A DNA stretch of 41,747 nucleotides from Bacteroidales bacterium (GCA_019416425.1 DXXK01000011.1:1-41747), one strand, 5' to 3'. Shown: positions 16,732-25,849, numbered from the stretch's first letter. A program made the numbers and translations. The notes: generated by a model from the sequence alone, not told the origin.

Positions 16732-16896
16732 AATTTTACGGAGAGCCGCATTTTCGGCATTTCAAATTTTACGGACAGCCACAAAAGTGCAATACAAATT
16801 TTACGGAGAGCCACATTTTCGATATTCTGGATTTTACGGACACCGACATTTTTAGTGTTTTAAATTTTACTGTTAAGCAAATTTTTATTATTTTTG
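16732..16896 (+). repeat. 33-bp tandem repeat array, five units, upstream of the DUF4143 gene
   Basis: Degenerate units start at 16732, 16765, 16797, 16830 and 16863 (period 32-33 bp), with core AATTTTACGGAGAGCC followed by a T-rich stretch. There are no unique spacers, so it is not a CRISPR. The last unit runs into the promoter of the following gene. Confidence 0.8.
16889..16896 (+). promoter_or_regulatory. -7 promoter box (TATTTTTG) for the DUF4143 ATPase gene
   Basis: TATTTTTG matches TAnnTTTG and lies 10 nt before the first possible ATG (16907) and 19 nt before the second (16916). The short leader favours the second. No -33 TTTG is visible; its place is taken by the tandem array. Confidence 0.45.
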
Positions 16897-16906
16897 CACT
16901 GAAAAC

Positions 16907-18256
16907 GTGAAGATTATGGAATACCGAATATTTACCCGTAAGATATATGAAAAGCTTGCTGACTGGAAACGGCGCAAAAACGGTTCGACAGCACTCCTGA
17001 TCAAGGGTGCCAGGCGGGTCGGCAAGTCTACAATCGCCGAAGAGTTCGCAAAACGGGAATATAGGACCTACATAGCCATTGATTTCGTCAAGGCTCCTAA
17101 GGAAGTCAAGGATCTGTTCCTGGATCTTGACGACCTGAATTATATATTCCTTAGACTTCAGTCCATTTATGGAGTTAGGTTGCATGACCGACAATCGGTG
17201 ATAATCTTCGACGAGGTGCAGAAATGCCCCGAGGCTCGGCAGGCTATCAAATATCTTGTGGCCGACGGCCGATATGATTATATCGAGACGGGTTCATTGC
17301 TTTCCATCCGGAAAAATACGGTAGGAATTGTCATCCCCAGTGAGGAGACCAGCATTGACATGTATCCCATGGATTTTGAGGAATTCCTGTGGGCCATAGG
17401 CGATGAGACATCGATGCCGCTTGTCCGGTATGCATTCGATAAACTAAAGCCGTTAGGCGATGCCGCCCATCGGGCATTGATGAGGAAATTCAGGCTCTAT
17501 ATGTTGATCGGAGGTATGCCTCAGGCTGTGAATGAATACCTTGACACCAATAACTTCGAGGATGTGGATCAGGTAAAGCGGGAGATAATCCAGCTATACA
17601 TCAATGATTTGCGAAAAATTGACGAAAGCTGGAACGCCTCCCGCATATTCGAGTCCATCCCTGCCGAACTGAGCCGCAACAAGTTGCGCTATGAACCGGG
17701 AGGAATATTGAAAACAGAACGCAACAGGCTTAACGACGTGTGGATTGACCTGGAGGATTCGTTGACTGTCAATTTCTCATACAGGTGCACGGATCCTAAC
17801 GTGGGGATGTCATTGCATAAGGATTATGATAGTTTCAGGATCTTCACGGGAGATACAGGTCTGTTTGTCACGTTGGCATTCGCTGACAAAAACGCGACCG
17901 AGAACATTATCTACAACAAGCTGCTGACAGATTCGCTCTCGGCCGATCTGGGTTATATATACGAGAATGTTGTGGCGCAGAGCCTCAAGGCAGCCGGCCA
18001 TTCGTTGTTTTATTATACTTTTCCGGCGGACGCCGAGCGTAAGAATTTCTATGAGATTGATTTTATGTTGTCCAAGGGAACCAAAGTGATTCCGGTCGAG
18101 GTGAAATCCTCAGGCTACAGGACCCACAGATCCATTGACGTATTCTGCGAGAAGTATTCCAGCAGGGTAGACCGCCCCATCATGCTCTACACCAAGGACC
18201 TCAAGACGGAAGCCAACATGCTCTACCTACCCGTCTACATGACCTCACTACTGTAG
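16907..18256 (+). CDS. DUF4143/AAA_14-family ATPase
   Basis: The 449-residue protein starts MKIMEYRIF; the second Met (16916) may be the true start given the promoter position. It has a Walker A motif GARRVGKST (34-42, Lys40), a Walker B VIIFDEVQ (98-105) and a C-terminal DUF4143 part ending in a restriction-nuclease-like fold pattern (YEIDFMLSKG...VIPVEVKSS). Members of this family are abundant, horizontally mobile accessory ATPases in Bacteroidales; no member has a firmly established cellular role that I can name. It is flanked by repeat arrays upstream and a nuclease gene downstream, which suits an accessory region. Confidence 0.88.
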   Translation: MKIMEYRIFTRKIYEKLADWKRRKNGSTALLIKGARRVGKSTIAEEFAKREYRTYIAIDFVKAPKEVKDLFLDLDDLNYIFLRLQSIYGVRLHDRQSVIIFDEVQKCPEARQAIKYLVADGRYDYIETGSLLSIRKNTVGIVIPSEETSIDMYPMDFEEFLWAIGDETSMPLVRYAFDKLKPLGDAAHRALMRKFRLYMLIGGMPQAVNEYLDTNNFEDVDQVKREIIQLYINDLRKIDESWNASRIFESIPAELSRNKLRYEPGGILKTERNRLNDVWIDLEDSLTVNFSYRCTDPNVGMSLHKDYDSFRIFTGDTGLFVTLAFADKNATENIIYNKLLTDSLSADLGYIYENVVAQSLKAAGHSLFYYTFPADAERKNFYEIDFMLSKGTKVIPVEVKSSGYRTHRSIDVFCEKYSSRVDRPIMLYTKDLKTEANMLYLPVYMTSLL

Positions 18257-18560
18257 GGATGTAGGTATGCCACGAAAATCGGTAATGGCCTGTATCTGGA
18301 AATGAAAGCCATTGGTGGAACGATGCAACACAAAAAAGCTAGCCTCGGCCTTGTACACGGATGTGGTTGACAGCAACCCATGCTATGCGAGGGCAGCCAT
18401 CATGCCTTATCGTTGAGTACGGATGAAAAATTCTCAGGTTTTCAAGTTCAAGATATGCATAACGCTTCTTATTATCCAGAATGTCGTGCAAGCACTTAGC
18501 CTGCAATGGCAAAGTTGGTTATTATTTACGAGAGTAGCACCATATCTCGCAGAAAATTCG
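18257..18560. other. Intergenic region with a possible decayed coding fragment
   Basis: No intact gene is seen. On the minus strand, directly abutting the DUF4143 stop, an open stretch of about 44 codons without a start codon ends at a TAG near 18254-18256 (reading ...FFVLHRSTNGFHFQ...TDFRGIPTSLQ). It looks protein-like and may be the remnant of a gene removed by rearrangement. Confidence is low. Confidence 0.25.
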
Positions 18561-18568
18561 TAATTTTG
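18561..18568 (+). promoter_or_regulatory. -7 promoter box (TAATTTTG) for the YhcG-type nuclease gene
   Basis: TAATTTTG lies 19 nt before the start codon. The 18 bp around it (18552-18569, GAAAATTCGTAATTTTGC) recur identically at 25793-25810 before the histidine kinase gene. Confidence 0.55.
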
Positions 18569-18587
18569 CGTTGATAAAACGATTACG

Positions 18588-19637
18588 ATGGCACAAGAAA
18601 TAGACCCTAACCTCGAAAATAAACTCTATGATGACGTCTGCAACATCATAGAGCAAGCCCGTTATCGGGTAGCCGTGTATGTAAATTCCGAGGCATCTAT
18701 GATGAACTGGAATGTCGGCAAACGAATCAAGGAAGACGTACTTCTTAACAAACGGGCAGATTATGGAGAACAGGTTCTCAAACGTTTAGCCCAAAGATTA
18801 AAAGCCAAATATGGAAGCGGGTGGGGTTTTCAGAAACTCCAACATTGTGTACGCGCCGCGTACACTTTCAGTGAGGAGGAAATAATGTACGCAGTGCGTA
18901 CACAATTAAGTTGGACGCATTTAAGGTCATTGATGGCGGTGCCGAATGCTCTTGCACGTCAGTTCTATATGGAAATGTGCCGCATAGAACACTGGTCAAC
19001 ACGTACACTTGACGAAAAAATTGATGCGCAGTTGTTCGAGCGTACCGCCATCAGTCGCAAACCCGACGAAGTGATAAAGGCTGAATTGGAGAAATCCAAG
19101 GAGAAAAACGAGATACAGCCGGATATGGTTTTCAGAAGCAGTTATTTCCTTGATATGCTTGGGTTGCCCGATGTATTCAGCGAGAGTGAACTGGAAACTG
19201 CCATACTGAATCAGATTCAGTTGTTCCTGAAAGAGTTCGGTTCTGATTTCGCTTTTGTAGACAGGCAGAAACGGATTCCTGTTGACGGGGTAGATTATAA
19301 ACTGGATCTATTGTTTTTCCACCGTGGGTTAAAGCGACTGGTAGCGATTGACCTCAAATTGGGTAAATTCAAACCGGCCTATGAAGGGCAGATGCTGTTG
19401 TATCTACGCTATCTGAACCGACATGACCGCAGGGATGGAGAAGAATCGCCCATAGGTCTTATATTATGCTCGGAAGGCAATACTGAACATATCGAATACC
19501 TCATGCTTGACGAGGATTCACCTATAAAAGTGGCTCAATACTACACCAAACTGCCGGATAAAAAATTATTATCTGAAAAATTGCAAAGGGCGATTGCGGT
19601 TGCCAAGGAGCATTATCGTCTGAAAGAATCTCAATAA
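18588..19637 (+). CDS. YhcG-family PD-(D/E)XK nuclease (DUF1016)
   Basis: The 349-residue protein has the helical DUF1016 N-terminal domain (about 10-150) including TQLSWTHLRSL, followed by a PD-(D/E)XK domain with D240 (VDYKLDLLFF) and D255-x-K257 (LVAIDLKLGKF), then EGQMLLYLRYLN. The family is a predicted DNA nuclease often found in mobile islands and near restriction systems. Here it stands alone with its own promoter, 331 bp after the DUF4143 ATPase. Two short palindromes lie within its coding sequence at 18847-18865 and 18886-18902. Substrate is unknown. Confidence 0.9.
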   Translation: MAQEIDPNLENKLYDDVCNIIEQARYRVAVYVNSEASMMNWNVGKRIKEDVLLNKRADYGEQVLKRLAQRLKAKYGSGWGFQKLQHCVRAAYTFSEEEIMYAVRTQLSWTHLRSLMAVPNALARQFYMEMCRIEHWSTRTLDEKIDAQLFERTAISRKPDEVIKAELEKSKEKNEIQPDMVFRSSYFLDMLGLPDVFSESELETAILNQIQLFLKEFGSDFAFVDRQKRIPVDGVDYKLDLLFFHRGLKRLVAIDLKLGKFKPAYEGQMLLYLRYLNRHDRRDGEESPIGLILCSEGNTEHIEYLMLDEDSPIKVAQYYTKLPDKKLLSEKLQRAIAVAKEHYRLKESQ

Positions 19638-19879
19638 GAATAACCGTCACGATACGCTCGACACGGAGAGGGCGAATGAATCATGGAACGGGATTTTTTC
19701 GCAGCCGATGTAGAGGGTATCGGCCACGAAGTAGCGCGACCGAATGGGAGCAACCTGTTGCGTCCGTTGGATACACCGGCTGACTGAATGACATGGATAA
19801 GGTCTCTCTAAGTTTTGTTGGGTATAAATCTATGCCACTGGGATAAATGCGGAAGTTGCGTTGCATTGACAGGAATTCT
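19638..19879. other. Intergenic region, no gene seen
   Basis: About 240 bp between the nuclease gene and the esterase promoter. It has scattered open stretches on the minus strand, but none with a recognisable family or start. Nothing else stands out. Confidence 0.4.
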
Positions 19880-19910
19880 TTTGCGTAAATACAGGATTTT
19901 TGTAACTTTG
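19880..19910 (+). promoter_or_regulatory. Consensus Bacteroidales promoter (TTTG-N19-TAACTTTG)
   Basis: TTTG at 19880-19883 and TAACTTTG at 19903-19910 are separated by exactly 19 nt, matching the -33/-7 consensus. The leader before the esterase start at 19965 would be about 47 nt. Confidence 0.75.
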
Positions 19911-19964
19911 CATAATCAAATCGGGTCTTGAAGAAAAGACCTTTTTTGGTAAAAATCTGAGGAA

Positions 19965-21413
19965 ATGAGAAACTTTTGGAGAATGGCGGGATGCGTGGGG
20001 GCGTTTGCCGTGATGTGTCTGGCCGGCACCGAGGCGGTGGCCGAGGTGAGGCTGTCGTCGATGATCGGCGACAATATGGTGCTGCAGCAGAACAGCAACG
20101 CTCGGATATGGGGCACCGCCGATCCGGGCGAGAAGGTGACCGTCGTCCCGTCGTGGGACGGCCGTAAATATGAGACCGTCACGGACCGCACCGGCGACTG
20201 GTCGCTGGCCGTGGCTACTCCCGCCGGAATGTTCTCTCCCATGTCGATGCAGGTCTACGGTGAATCCGGACCCGCGAGAAACCTGAACAACATTCTGATA
20301 GGGGAGGTGTGGCTGGCCTCCGGTCAGTCCAACATGGAGATGCCGCTGTCTGGCTTCGACGGCTGCATACTCAAGGACGGCTTCAAGGAGATAGCCGGTT
20401 CCAACGCCTATGCCGACCGGGTTCGTTTCCTGACCGTGCCGAAGGCACAGAGCTATGTCCCCCTGGATACCGTCAACGCCAAATGGACCGTGCCGTCGCC
20501 CGAGACCTCGCCGCAATACTCGGCCGTGGCCTGGCATTTCGCCAAGCAGCTGTCCGACGTCCTACAGGTGCCCGTTGGCGTGGTCAGCGCGGCTTACGGC
20601 GGCGCCAAGGTGGAAAGCTGGATGCCCCGCGATATCCTGAGGAACTACAAGGATGTGGATCTTGACCGGAAGGCGGTGGAGACGATGGAGCCGCACTATC
20701 ACCGGCCCATGCTGATGTACAACGCCATGTTCAACCCGATCAAGAATTATACATACCGTGGCATAATCTGGTACCAGGGATGTTCCAACGTCGGTGCGGC
20801 CGACTCCTATGTCGAACGCCTGGCGGCGATGGTCGGCGCCTGGCGCGACGAGATTGGACTGGGCGACATACCGTTCTATGCCGTGGAGATAGCTCCCTAC
20901 GATTACGGCAACGGCCAGGCTCCCTATCTGCGTCTGGCGCAGTGGGATGCCATTAAGAAGATTCCCAACGCCGACATGATATGCATCAACGACCTGGTGC
21001 AGCCGTACGAGCGCTACAACATCCATCCGGCCGACAAGGAGAGCGTGGGGCGCCGTCTGTGCGACCTTGCGCTGAACAAGACCTACGGCAAGAAACAGTT
21101 CATGGCCGGAAGTCCGCGCTACAAGGGTCATCGTGTGGATGGCGACAAGATGATCGTGGCAATCGAGTCGCAGAACAAGGGTATATGCAGCAACTACGAC
21201 ATCCGTGGTTTCGAGATCGCCGGGGAGGATGGCGAGTTCCACACTGTGGCTCCCGAGGATGTGGTGTTCCTGTGGCAGACCAATGAGTTCCAGCTGACTC
21301 ATCCGGATGTCAGGAAACCCGTGGCGGTACGCTACGCCTTCCGCGATTTCCTGCCGGGAACCGTATATGCGGGCAATCATCTGCCGCTGATTCCGTTTAC
21401 AACAGAAAAATAA
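19965..21413 (+). CDS. Sialate O-acetylesterase-type SGNH hydrolase
   Basis: The 482-residue protein has a signal peptide (about 1-26), a beta-rich N-terminal region (about 27-110) and an SGNH hydrolase domain. Block I is VWLASGQSNMEMP with Ser122; a central block reads GIIWYQGCSN and the His block NIHPADKESVG. This is the plan of secreted 9-O-acetyl-sialate esterases and related xylan or pectin acetylesterases used to strip acetyl groups from host or plant glycans. Substrate is inferred. It is followed after 4 bp by the inositol-phosphatase-like gene. Confidence 0.88.
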   Translation: MRNFWRMAGCVGAFAVMCLAGTEAVAEVRLSSMIGDNMVLQQNSNARIWGTADPGEKVTVVPSWDGRKYETVTDRTGDWSLAVATPAGMFSPMSMQVYGESGPARNLNNILIGEVWLASGQSNMEMPLSGFDGCILKDGFKEIAGSNAYADRVRFLTVPKAQSYVPLDTVNAKWTVPSPETSPQYSAVAWHFAKQLSDVLQVPVGVVSAAYGGAKVESWMPRDILRNYKDVDLDRKAVETMEPHYHRPMLMYNAMFNPIKNYTYRGIIWYQGCSNVGAADSYVERLAAMVGAWRDEIGLGDIPFYAVEIAPYDYGNGQAPYLRLAQWDAIKKIPNADMICINDLVQPYERYNIHPADKESVGRRLCDLALNKTYGKKQFMAGSPRYKGHRVDGDKMIVAIESQNKGICSNYDIRGFEIAGEDGEFHTVAPEDVVFLWQTNEFQLTHPDVRKPVAVRYAFRDFLPGTVYAGNHLPLIPFTTEK

Positions 21414-21417
21414 TACT

Positions 21418-22194
21418 ATGCTGGACCTTAAGGCAGTTTGCAGGCAGGTGGAGGGATGGGCCCGCGAGGCCGGAGCGATACATCTGCGTTATTTCCGTTC
21501 GAAGGATCTGGATATCGGTACGAAATATAATTCGTACGATGTGGTGACGCGAGCCGACCGTGAGTCGGAGGCGTTGATCATCGGCAGGATACGCGAGACG
21601 TATCCCGATCATGCCATCCTGGCCGAGGAGTCGGGCGAGCATGAACACGCCGGCCATTGGCGTTGGGTAATCGATCCGCTGGACGGAACGACAAACTATA
21701 GCTCGGGACTGCCGATTTTCTGCGTCTCCATCGCGTTGGAACGCGACGGTGAACCGGTTGTGGGCGTGGTGTACGCTCCATATCTGAACGAGATGTTCTG
21801 TGCGGTCCGAGGCGAGGGCGCCACATTGAACGGTCAGCCGATTCATTGCTCGGCCAAGACCTCGCTGGCCGAGGCTGTGGTGTCGACCGGTCTGCCGGTC
21901 AGCAAGAAGGACAATCCCGACAACAACTTCGACGCGCTGGTGCGTGTCGGGCTGGAGGTGCGAGGGTTGCGACGACTGGGATCGGCGGCCATGGACTTGT
22001 GCTACACGGCGGCAGGCTTTCTTGACGCCTTCTGGGAGCTGGCGCTGCACCGCTGGGATGTGGCCGCAGGCAGCCTGATCGCCGCCGAGGCCGGCGCACG
22101 CGTGGCCTACTACCGTCCCGACCGCCCATACTCCATCATCGCCGCTCCGGCCCCGCTCTTCACCGCGCTTCTGGACCTGATCAGCCGCCGCTGA
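21418..22194 (+). CDS. Inositol-monophosphatase family phosphatase (SuhB/CysQ-like)
   Basis: The 258-residue cytoplasmic protein carries the metal-binding motifs of the family: D47 and E70/E71 (ILAEESGE), D86-x-x-D89-G-T-T (WVIDPLDGTTNY), and a C-terminal WDVAAGSLIAAEAG. These enzymes use Mg2+ to remove phosphate from inositol-1-phosphate, 3'-phosphoadenosine nucleotides or similar small molecules; the sequence alone does not settle which. The 4-bp gap to the esterase gene suggests co-transcription, though a shared pathway is not obvious. Confidence 0.9.
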   Translation: MLDLKAVCRQVEGWAREAGAIHLRYFRSKDLDIGTKYNSYDVVTRADRESEALIIGRIRETYPDHAILAEESGEHEHAGHWRWVIDPLDGTTNYSSGLPIFCVSIALERDGEPVVGVVYAPYLNEMFCAVRGEGATLNGQPIHCSAKTSLAEAVVSTGLPVSKKDNPDNNFDALVRVGLEVRGLRRLGSAAMDLCYTAAGFLDAFWELALHRWDVAAGSLIAAEAGARVAYYRPDRPYSIIAAPAPLFTALLDLISRR

Positions 22195-22224
22195 CTGAAA
22201 CGGTATTGAATCGGGCACGGTTGG

Positions 22225-24768
22225 TTAGAAGCGGAACTGGAGGGAGGCGAGGATGGAACGGGGTCGGATGGCGAAGGTGTGCTCGGAGCGAGACAGAGTG
22301 CCGTAAGTGACGTATTCGTAACGGCGATGGTTCAACAGGTTGTTGGCGGTCAGCGACAGTCTGATCCGATTGTTCACTCTCCATACCGCCGAGGCATCGA
22401 GCAACAATAGGTCGGCTGTGTTGCCTTCCGGGAAACGTGTCAGGAAATGCTCCGCTCCGACAGTGAACTGCAGCGCGTCATTCGGTATCACAGTCGCGAA
22501 CAGATTCTGATGGAGTGTATGATAGTTATTGCCTGATCCGTTGACTGTCAGGCTGGAGAATCCATACTGCGCCTCGTAGGTCGCAGACAGCCAGCGCAGA
22601 ATGCTTCCTTTGAAATATGGCTTGATTCCCGCAGAAACCTGTCTGTAGGGAATCACTGCATTGTCGCGCATGGATGAGGATCGGGCAAACGAGGCATCCG
22701 CCTCCAGGCCCACGACCATACGGCTGTGGCCAAGTCCCTTGCTCAATCCGGCCTTGACATACCATGTGTCGTTGTGGTGCAGCCTCTCAGTGTAAGTGGA
22801 TATAATGAAATCTCCTGCAAACAGCTGATTTGACATGATGGAGCTGCTATGGTAGTTATAGGTGGCCGATAGATTGAAAAACAATGACTTCATGGGATTC
22901 CTGTATCGATAGGAGAGGGATGCGGCCACATCATGCACGTATCCGTCAGGATTGTCTGCGATGAACAGGTTGTGGTAGTCCGATAAAATCGGAACATCTG
23001 TGTTGAGGTATGGTTGTGAGGAGCCAAGTCTATATGCGATCGAGGCGGACAGTTCCGATCGAGCGGTGATGTTGCGCCATACGCTGAACCTCGGTGAGGC
23101 ATTCAGATAGTCATGCTGGCCCGTGATGGAATAGTGGCGCCATTTCACCGGCACACTCAGCGATAGCCTCCAGCCATTCCGTTCGTAATCAATCCGTGGA
23201 ACGGCGTAGATGTTCGATAGGAACGCCTCATGCACTCCGTCGTTGTCAAACTGCCTCAGTCCGGACAGCGTACTGTTGAGACGGTGCCAGTCAAGATCAA
23301 TGCCGGCAGTAAGGTAATATTTCCAGAAACGTGTCAGTTTCCCGAAGCGGGTTTCCGTCGTGCTTCTGAAATCGTCTGTCCCGACCTTCTGCGACGCATC
23401 CTCGGTTCCCGCCACCAGCAGTCTGTCCGGACGATGCTCGAAGGTATTGCGCGACACGAGGGTGAACAGCTTTTTCTCGTTGCGCTTCACCAGATTAAGG
23501 TCGTTGCTGACCGAAAGAGCCTTCCGGTCCACTTTTTGCGACAGATTAAAGGAGCCGGTAACTGCGGAATTTGACCTGTCCCAGACTCCGGCCAGGGACA
23601 GCTTGTCCTTAAGATAGTAACTCCGTTTGTTGGTCTGGCTGAGAAGCTGGGCCGACACCTGATGGTTTTGGATACGTTGTGATTCTGACTGGATAAAAGT
23701 GGGTATATTGTCGCTGAAATAGTCGGTGGTCAATCCTGACCGATAATCGAGACGGTCGCCCATATAATCCAGCCTGAGCCGCATGGATGTGTCGCCGGTC
23801 TTCCATGCCGTGATGGCGTCGGCGAGCCACGACAGGTTGTCGCGTGTACGTTTCTCGGACAGCGGCACGCTGACCATGTCCGCCGATATATATTCCGGCC
23901 ACAATGACGGTGCGTAATCCCCGGAGAACATCATGCCGGAATCATGGTCGCGGATCTCGTTGGCGGGATTCCATCCCGTGTTGTCGGCTTTCAGCGTGAA
24001 CATATTCTGCACCTTTGGCGCCATGCGCATCGTGAACAGCGAGCCGTCGTAAAGGAACGGCTGCACACCGGCAGCGGCCTGCGCAACTCCAACCCAGCGG
24101 CTGCGTGCGTCATCCTTCAGCTTCAGGTTTATGCCGGCCTCCTCGGGGAACTCTATACCCTCCAGAGCCTTGACCGGCTGATGGTTCTCCATCACCTCGA
24201 CGGACTTGACATCCTTGTGCGATATGTTGTTCGTGGCCAGTCCATATTGACCGTCTATGAAATCATTGCCGTCCAGGTAGAACTTGTTGATGGGCTTGCC
24301 CTGATATTCGATTGTTCCGTCCTCCTTGACCTTGATGCCGGGCAGGCGCTTTATAACGTCGATGATGGCGTTGTCCTGGGCATTGGCATATCGTTCTACG
24401 TTGAACACGAGGGTGTCACCCTTGGCATATATGTCCGGAGCTTCTACGATTACATCGTTCAGTTGCGTTGCCTGGGGTGTGAGCCTGACTTTCGAGAAAT
24501 CGGCCGATACGGGCAGCCTAAGTTGCTCGTAACCCATGCAACGGAACGAGACGGAATCGGCGTCTGTAAGCGGCGTAAGCTTGAAGCGGCCGTTACCGTC
24601 GGTGGTCGTGAACGCTCCTTTTGCCTTTACGATAGCCCCCACAACCGGTTCCTGCGTGACGGCATCCTGGACCAATCCTGACAGTCTGCTGTTGTCTGCC
24701 GGGTCCGCCGCCAATGAGGACAGCAGACCAAGCAGAGCATAAAGTATGAAAAAACAATATCGGTTCAT
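22225..24768 (-). CDS. TonB-dependent receptor-like outer-membrane beta-barrel protein
   Basis: The 847-residue protein has a signal peptide (about 1-20), a carboxypeptidase-regulatory-like beta domain (about 28-115, GLVQDAVTQEPVVGAIVKA), a plug-like part (about 120-205, IDVIKRLPGIKVKEDGTIEY) and a long beta-barrel that ends in Phe (SILASLQFRF), as outer-membrane proteins do. It resembles the outer-membrane beta-barrel family often found with GLPGLI proteins, rather than a full SusC transporter. Its start overlaps the GLPGLI stop by 4 bp, so the two are translated together. Cargo is unknown. Confidence 0.88.
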   Translation of the reverse strand: MNRYCFFILYALLGLLSSLAADPADNSRLSGLVQDAVTQEPVVGAIVKAKGAFTTTDGNGRFKLTPLTDADSVSFRCMGYEQLRLPVSADFSKVRLTPQATQLNDVIVEAPDIYAKGDTLVFNVERYANAQDNAIIDVIKRLPGIKVKEDGTIEYQGKPINKFYLDGNDFIDGQYGLATNNISHKDVKSVEVMENHQPVKALEGIEFPEEAGINLKLKDDARSRWVGVAQAAAGVQPFLYDGSLFTMRMAPKVQNMFTLKADNTGWNPANEIRDHDSGMMFSGDYAPSLWPEYISADMVSVPLSEKRTRDNLSWLADAITAWKTGDTSMRLRLDYMGDRLDYRSGLTTDYFSDNIPTFIQSESQRIQNHQVSAQLLSQTNKRSYYLKDKLSLAGVWDRSNSAVTGSFNLSQKVDRKALSVSNDLNLVKRNEKKLFTLVSRNTFEHRPDRLLVAGTEDASQKVGTDDFRSTTETRFGKLTRFWKYYLTAGIDLDWHRLNSTLSGLRQFDNDGVHEAFLSNIYAVPRIDYERNGWRLSLSVPVKWRHYSITGQHDYLNASPRFSVWRNITARSELSASIAYRLGSSQPYLNTDVPILSDYHNLFIADNPDGYVHDVAASLSYRYRNPMKSLFFNLSATYNYHSSSIMSNQLFAGDFIISTYTERLHHNDTWYVKAGLSKGLGHSRMVVGLEADASFARSSSMRDNAVIPYRQVSAGIKPYFKGSILRWLSATYEAQYGFSSLTVNGSGNNYHTLHQNLFATVIPNDALQFTVGAEHFLTRFPEGNTADLLLLDASAVWRVNNRIRLSLTANNLLNHRRYEYVTYGTLSRSEHTFAIRPRSILASLQFRF

Positions 24769-25646
24769 TTTCTCCAGTCGCGTTCAATGTAGTCAAACGG
24801 CAGTTCTATCGGGTCGAATGCGTCCAGCGTGGAATTGCCGGCCTCGTCGGTTACGGTAATTTGTCCTCCGGTGGTCGCTTCATAGTAGGCGTAGGGGTTC
24901 ACTTCGTAGCGATGTCGGGTGTCGTAGTATTCAATGCGTTTCACGTTGTTGAAGGGAACCTTGTAGATTGTGATGGGACGGTCGGCTTTAGACTTGATAC
25001 CTATGCACTGGAACGTATAGTGCCCCTTCTCATCAGTAGCCTTCATGATCAATCCGGGTAATCCATGCAGTTTCCACGGGCCGTCGGACAGAGGTATGTC
25101 CTCCGCATAGTATACGGTCCACTTGCGTCCCCGGAACTCACACTTAGCCTCATGGCACTCGTAGCCCAATACTGTTGTCACCGAATCCGTCAGTTCCCAC
25201 TCGAGTTGCGGCATGTCCTCGTCGTAGCGGAACCAGTCCTGGCATATCTTCTCGGTGTGGGTAAGCTTCCCGGCGGGATAGTTCTTGTAGATGGTCATGA
25301 ACTCGCCAGTGCTTAGTTTCCCTTCCATCGCGGCGTTGGCGATCTGTTCATGGCTTGAGCGCATTATGATGGAATCCACGGTCAGATTCCTGTAGCTTGA
25401 GAATTTGGACAGCCCGTCCGGGCCGATCTGCAGCAGCATGTTGTCGCTCGAGATATTGTCCCCGAGCAGTCCGGTGGTGTCGACGCAGCATCGGTAATCG
25501 TAGACAAATTCCATTGTCTCGTCGGCGATGGTCTCCGTCTCGGGCACTGAACTCTGGAAGATGCTTAACTGACGGCGCAGAACCTTGCCGGATACCGTGG
25601 CTGCCAGTGTGGCGCCGATCGCCAGGATTAGAATGATTCTTTTCAT
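24765..25646 (-). CDS. GLPGLI-family protein
   Basis: The start at 25646 gives a signal peptide (MKRIILILAIGATLAATVSG); the open frame upstream adds only polar residues and crosses the promoter. The 293-residue protein contains the family signature LHGLPGLIMKATDEKG and a preceding TVYYAEDIPLSDGPW block. GLPGLI proteins are secreted Bacteroidota proteins of unknown function that commonly sit before a TonB-type barrel gene, as here. It is likely periplasmic or outer-membrane associated. Confidence 0.92.
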   Translation of the reverse strand: MKRIILILAIGATLAATVSGKVLRRQLSIFQSSVPETETIADETMEFVYDYRCCVDTTGLLGDNISSDNMLLQIGPDGLSKFSSYRNLTVDSIIMRSSHEQIANAAMEGKLSTGEFMTIYKNYPAGKLTHTEKICQDWFRYDEDMPQLEWELTDSVTTVLGYECHEAKCEFRGRKWTVYYAEDIPLSDGPWKLHGLPGLIMKATDEKGHYTFQCIGIKSKADRPITIYKVPFNNVKRIEYYDTRHRYEVNPYAYYEATTGGQITVTDEAGNSTLDAFDPIELPFDYIERDWRK

Positions 25647-25673
25647 ATCTGTCTGATGTTTGGTTTTACGGCG

Positions 25674-25681
25674 CAAAGTTA
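25674..25681 (-). promoter_or_regulatory. -7 promoter box (TAACTTTG) for the GLPGLI/receptor operon
   Basis: TAACTTTG on the minus strand, 27 nt before the start codon. It lies in a divergent intergenic region facing the histidine kinase promoter. Confidence 0.55.
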
Positions 25682-25801
25682 CTGACTAGGGACCTATCGC
25701 ATCGAAAATAATCATTACTCAAACATTATGGAATTATTACTGAATTATTACTGCCCGGAAAATAGCAGCCCATGAAGGATAATCAACTGATGGAAAATTC
25801 G

Positions 25802-25809
25802 TAATTTTG
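25802..25809 (+). promoter_or_regulatory. -7 promoter box (TAATTTTG) for the two-component operon
   Basis: TAATTTTG lies 40 nt before the kinase ATG at 25850, within an 18-bp sequence identical to that at 18552-18569. Confidence 0.55.
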
Positions 25810-25849
25810 CATCACCGCCGATTAGCAACGGAAACAGGAATTGAATTAT

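Noticed and set aside
16732..16896. CRISPR array
   Set aside because: The units are contiguous and degenerate with no unique spacers, and no cas gene is present.
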